Shown: positions 61,301 to 64,000 of the stretch, piece by piece | How positions within the stretch are numbered: position 1 is the stretch's first letter | Layout of the letters: every line of letters begins with the position of its first letter | Source of the DNA: Choricystis sp. odSpoLacu1 | Taxonomy: Eukaryota; Chlorophyta; Trebouxiophyceae | Direction of reading: 5' to 3' | Assembly (NCBI GenBank): GCA_958009055.1 | Contig: OY253649.1 | Location: 248,001-312,000, forward strand | Length of the DNA: 64,000 bases | Made by a program: the position numbers and the translations under genes | The notes under the pieces: model-generated | The model's input: the letters and a program-made list of their open reading frames with translations, nothing else | Databases searched by the model: none | Told to the model about the DNA's origin: nothing

Positions 61301-63532
61301 GTCGGCGGAGGTGGAGGTGGAGGCGGCAGCCCCATCCGCACTGCCGCCACTCGTGACCACGGTGTGGCACAGGGTCAGGGCGCGCAGAAAGAGCGCGACG
61401 TCGGGGGCGGCGGGGTTGGCGTGCCAGGCGCCGTTGGACAGTCGGCTGGAAGAAAGTGGGGGCGGTTGGGTGGTTGGTGGCGGTTTTGTCGTCTCTCTCT
61501 CTCTCTATCCCCTCCTCTCTCCTCTCCAAAACTCACTCATCGTGAAATTTGGTGCACAGGTCGCCCCCCACGGACAGGCGCGACCAGCGGGGGCCGGCGG
61601 GAGGCGAGGTGACACTGGCGCTGTGCGCCACGCCCCCCCCACCCCCCCCACCCCCACCATACCGCACGCCCGCGATGCTCGCCGCATAAAAGTCCATGCG
61701 GTTGGCGGTCAGGGTGCCCGTCTTGTCGGACAGCACGATGGAGACTTGTCCGAGCTCTTCGTTAAGGTTGGAGGTGCGTGGCGCGGCGGGGATGAGGCGG
61801 GGGGGGGTGGCGGCAACGCCTTTTCCACCGCCCTCCACCGCTGACATGGCTGTGTCCCGCGCCATGAACACGGATGATTGAGCCAGCTTGACGACCTCGA
61901 TGGACACGTACAACGAAATGGGGATGAGGGTGGAGTAGAGGGCCACTGCCATGACGAAAGTGGCGGCCGCGACGACGGCGCGGCGCGCTGGGTCAAACAG
62001 GGACGCAGACTTGGCGGGCTCCGCTGGATCCCCCAGGGCCAGGTACCAGGGGCGGGAAATCACCCAGGCGGAACCCAGGACGGCGTCGACGGCGGCCAGG
62101 GCGGCGAGGAGGAGGAAAATGGCGACGACGCCGATGTCGAGGCGGCGCTCCACGTGTGACCGCTTGGAGGGGGCGGGGGTCGCGTTTTGGGCGACCTTGG
62201 CGTCGGCGCCGGCGTAGACGACGAGGCCGGTGACCCAGGCCGTGTTGCGCAGGACGCAGCCGCGAAGCAGGAGCTGTGGGGTGGTGGTGGTGGGGGTGAG
62301 GGACGGCGAGTGTCGTCGTCTTTCTCTTTCCCCTCCTCCTTTTCTACTCACCTGCACTGGCGACAGCGGCAGCTTCTTCCCGCCCCACGTCAACACGCCC
62401 GCATAACAATAGATGAAGGAATTAGGGGGTTCGCACTCGATGGTGGCGGGCAGCACGCCGCCACCGCCGCGCAGCGCAGCCGCGAGCACGGCGTCGGACG
62501 GCAGGCGGGCCGTCTCCTCCAGTCACTGCTTGATCTTAAGGTTGGTCTCGCCGTCCAGGTTGGCGGTTTCGAAGTAGGCGATGCCTAGGGAGGGTGGGGA
62601 GTGGGGGTGAGGGGAGGGAAAGTCAAACCAAAAACCAGCCTCTCTGGCTGCGTCACCGCCCAACCGCCGGGAACCACGCGTAGCCAAGCGAGCCAGCAGG
62701 CGCGTGTCGGGGGGGAAGGGCCGCCCGACGCGCTCGGGCGGCGGGAGCTTTTTCTTTTTTCTTCCTCTCTCTCTCCCCGCCCCCCCGACTTACTCACCTT
62801 CCGCGTTGCTGCTGGTCAAGATGACCATATCCGCGGGAAACAGGTCGCCCTCCATCACGCGCACCACGTCCCCCACTGCCACGTCGCACCAGGCGACGCG
62901 GCGCCAGGTGGAGGGAGGTGCAGAGGCGTCAGGTGCCGCACTTGCCTCGCCCCACGACCACACATCCACCCCGCGCCCATTCAGCGCCCGATCCTTGGAC
63001 GCACGCTTGGCGTCCTCCACGCCCTCTTTGACCAGGGAGGCGGCCACAATGGCGACCAAGGGGGTGATGTTGGTCACGGGGGACAGAGGGGACACGGGGG
63101 TCAGCGAGATCGCGGCAATGAGGAGGAAGTAGAGATTGGCGAAGCGGCGAAACTGTTCGAACAGGCCCTAGATGGGTATTGGGTGGGGTGGGGGGAGGGA
63201 GAGAGGAGGTCGGCAGTTATAGTGGAGGGAGAGGCGCGAGCTCGGCTCTCCTCTCTCCTCTCTCACCTTGGGCAAGAACGTCCAGGGCGTGTACTTGGTG
63301 GTGCGCAGCACGTTACGCTTTGTGGGTGTGGAGTGGTGGTGGGGGGACGGAAGGCGAGGGCAAGGGTGAGCGCGTGACCATCCCCCTCCAGTTGCAAAAA
63401 AAAACGGTCGCGGGTCTCTCCCTGTGTTTTCGGCCCAATATATGACTTCACACCACTCCACTCACCGGGTACTTGGCGGCCGTGTTGGCGGCGGCGCCGC
63501 CGGGGCGCACGACGCGCGGCGGGAGGGGCGTG
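58301..63532 (-). CDS. P4-ATPase phospholipid flippase, 5' exon unresolved, one in-frame TGA
   Basis: Moves aminophospholipids to the cytosolic leaflet. Exons from 5': 63466-63532, 63267-63317, 62798-63167, 62352-62584, 61537-62273, 61019-61445, 60780-60901, 60529-60688, 60376-60447, 59880-60286, 59573-59794 and 58301-59471; all phases agree, giving about 1345 residues plus a missing first exon. Motifs: [64 protein letters not shown] (phosphorylated Asp), [78 protein letters not shown]. At 62523-62525 a TGA interrupts the frame right after TNLKIKQ, where the family has Ala/Gly, and the frame goes on as LEETARLP. No start codon was found upstream; the gene probably begins near 63800. Confidence 0.88.
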
Positions 63533-63865
63533 CTGCGGCGGGGGAGGCAGGGCATAGGAGTGGTTTGGGGTGGGGGGAGGAGGGAAAGGGAGGGGGGGGC
63601 TGTAGTGGCCCCCCCGACAAGGCAGGGGGGTGGATAGGTGGGTTGCGGGCCCTGGTGCGGCCGCAGAGCCGTGGCAGAGGAGAGGGCGGAGGTTGAGAGA
63701 GTGACGTGCGTCCCGAGGCGAGAAGAGACACAACACACTCACGCGCGCGTATTTTTCTTCTCCGCGCCGGCACGCTGCCCCGCGCCCCCCACACTTCAAG
63801 CACTGCAGATCACGCACATATACACGCACACCGCTTCCACGCGCGTGCGCCCAATTCCCCTCTCC

Positions 63866-64000
63866 ATGCCGGACACCCCGCCCGACGTCGCGCCTCGCGC
63901 TGGTGACCCGGCCCCAGGCGCGGCCGCCCCTCCAACCCGCCGCCCCAGGCGACGGGGACGACGTGAGTGTGGTTGGTTGAGTGGGCGGTGTTGCAGGAGG
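63866..64000 (+). CDS. First exon of an unidentified gene, cut by the window end
   Basis: ATG at 63866 opens 32 codons (MPDTPPDVAPRAGDP, then Ala/Pro and RRPRRRGR) ending at 63962 with a consensus GTGAGTGTGG donor in phase 1. Placement head-to-head with the flippase and the strong donor support a real first exon. Too little is present to name it; the basic end could be part of a nuclear or organelle targeting signal. Confidence 0.5.
   Translation, partial: MPDTPPDVAPRAGDPAPGAAAPPTRRPRRRGRRECGWLSGRCCRR

Noticed and set aside
19938..62525. TGA as a reassigned sense codon, suggested by two in-frame TGA codons
   Set aside because: TGA ends many well-supported genes here (bL34, MTR4, AMT1-like, eIF3c), so a global reassignment is excluded; only local recoding or error remains.
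1..64000. Mobile elements, CRISPR arrays, viral insertions, organelle DNA
   Set aside because: No transposase, integrase, reverse transcriptase, direct-repeat array or AT-rich organelle-like segment was seen. Gene content and GC are uniform.

Overview
This is a nuclear eukaryotic window, very GC-rich (visibly near 70% in coding sequence), with short AT/T-rich gaps between genes. Genes are broken by short spliceosomal introns (mostly 60-150 nt) whose 5' sites are almost always GTGAGT/GTGAGG and whose 3' ends are pyrimidine-CAG. It holds about 29 protein genes in 64 kb, roughly one per 2.2 kb. A plastid-type ribosomal protein bL34, plant-style families (EREX-like PX protein, TPR-DnaJ protein, trichome-birefringence-like PC-esterase, ascorbate-peroxidase-like haem peroxidase) and an AMT1/MTA1-like adenine methyltransferase fit a compact green alga. 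A Prasinoderma-like or other small high-GC green picoalga is my guess; the sequence alone does not fix the species. I saw no rRNA, tRNA, CRISPR, virus or transposon.

Layout. 0-10 kb: 3' part of a CW/ARID chromatin protein, a SETD9-like SET protein, a small secreted membrane protein, plastid bL34, and the exosome RNA helicase MTR4. 10-20 kb: the AMT1-like methyltransferase, a membrane-anchored class I haem peroxidase, a STE20-like kinase, the ribosome-biogenesis PUF protein NOP9 and a small GATA-like zinc-finger protein. 20-33 kb: a frame-broken plastid-like DUF3783-type gene, the TREX-2 subunit PCID2, the mitochondrial CMC4, an F-box/LRR protein, a membrane serine protease, a BTB-T1 protein, eIF3c, and an F-box/WD40 protein. 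33-46 kb: a TPR-DnaJ protein, a cyclic-nucleotide-gated-type K+ channel, an FHA protein, haspin kinase and an EREX-like PX protein. 46-64 kb: a giant armadillo-repeat protein, a multipass membrane protein, a PC-esterase, a LisH/CTLH-UBA-like protein, a SMNDC1-like splicing protein, a P4-ATPase flippase and the first exon of another gene.

Organisation. Genes alternate strand so that most are head-to-head pairs sharing 70-300 bp; about a dozen such pairs can be counted. Many start codons are preceded by a CA-rich tract on the sense strand, and several genes have a first coding exon of only 3-27 nt. Functions are mostly housekeeping and unrelated, but informational genes (MTR4, NOP9, PCID2, SMNDC1-like, eIF3c, haspin, CW/ARID, SETD9-like, AMT1-like) are well represented.

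The most interesting items are the AMT1-like candidate DNA 6mA methyltransferase paired head-to-head with MTR4; a recurring pattern in which otherwise intact genes lose frame at a C-run or GC-repeat and regain it if one repeat unit is discounted; in-frame TGA codons inside conserved protein segments of the flippase and the DUF3783-like gene; and a K+ channel whose S4 voltage-sensor region seems replaced by a CA microsatellite.
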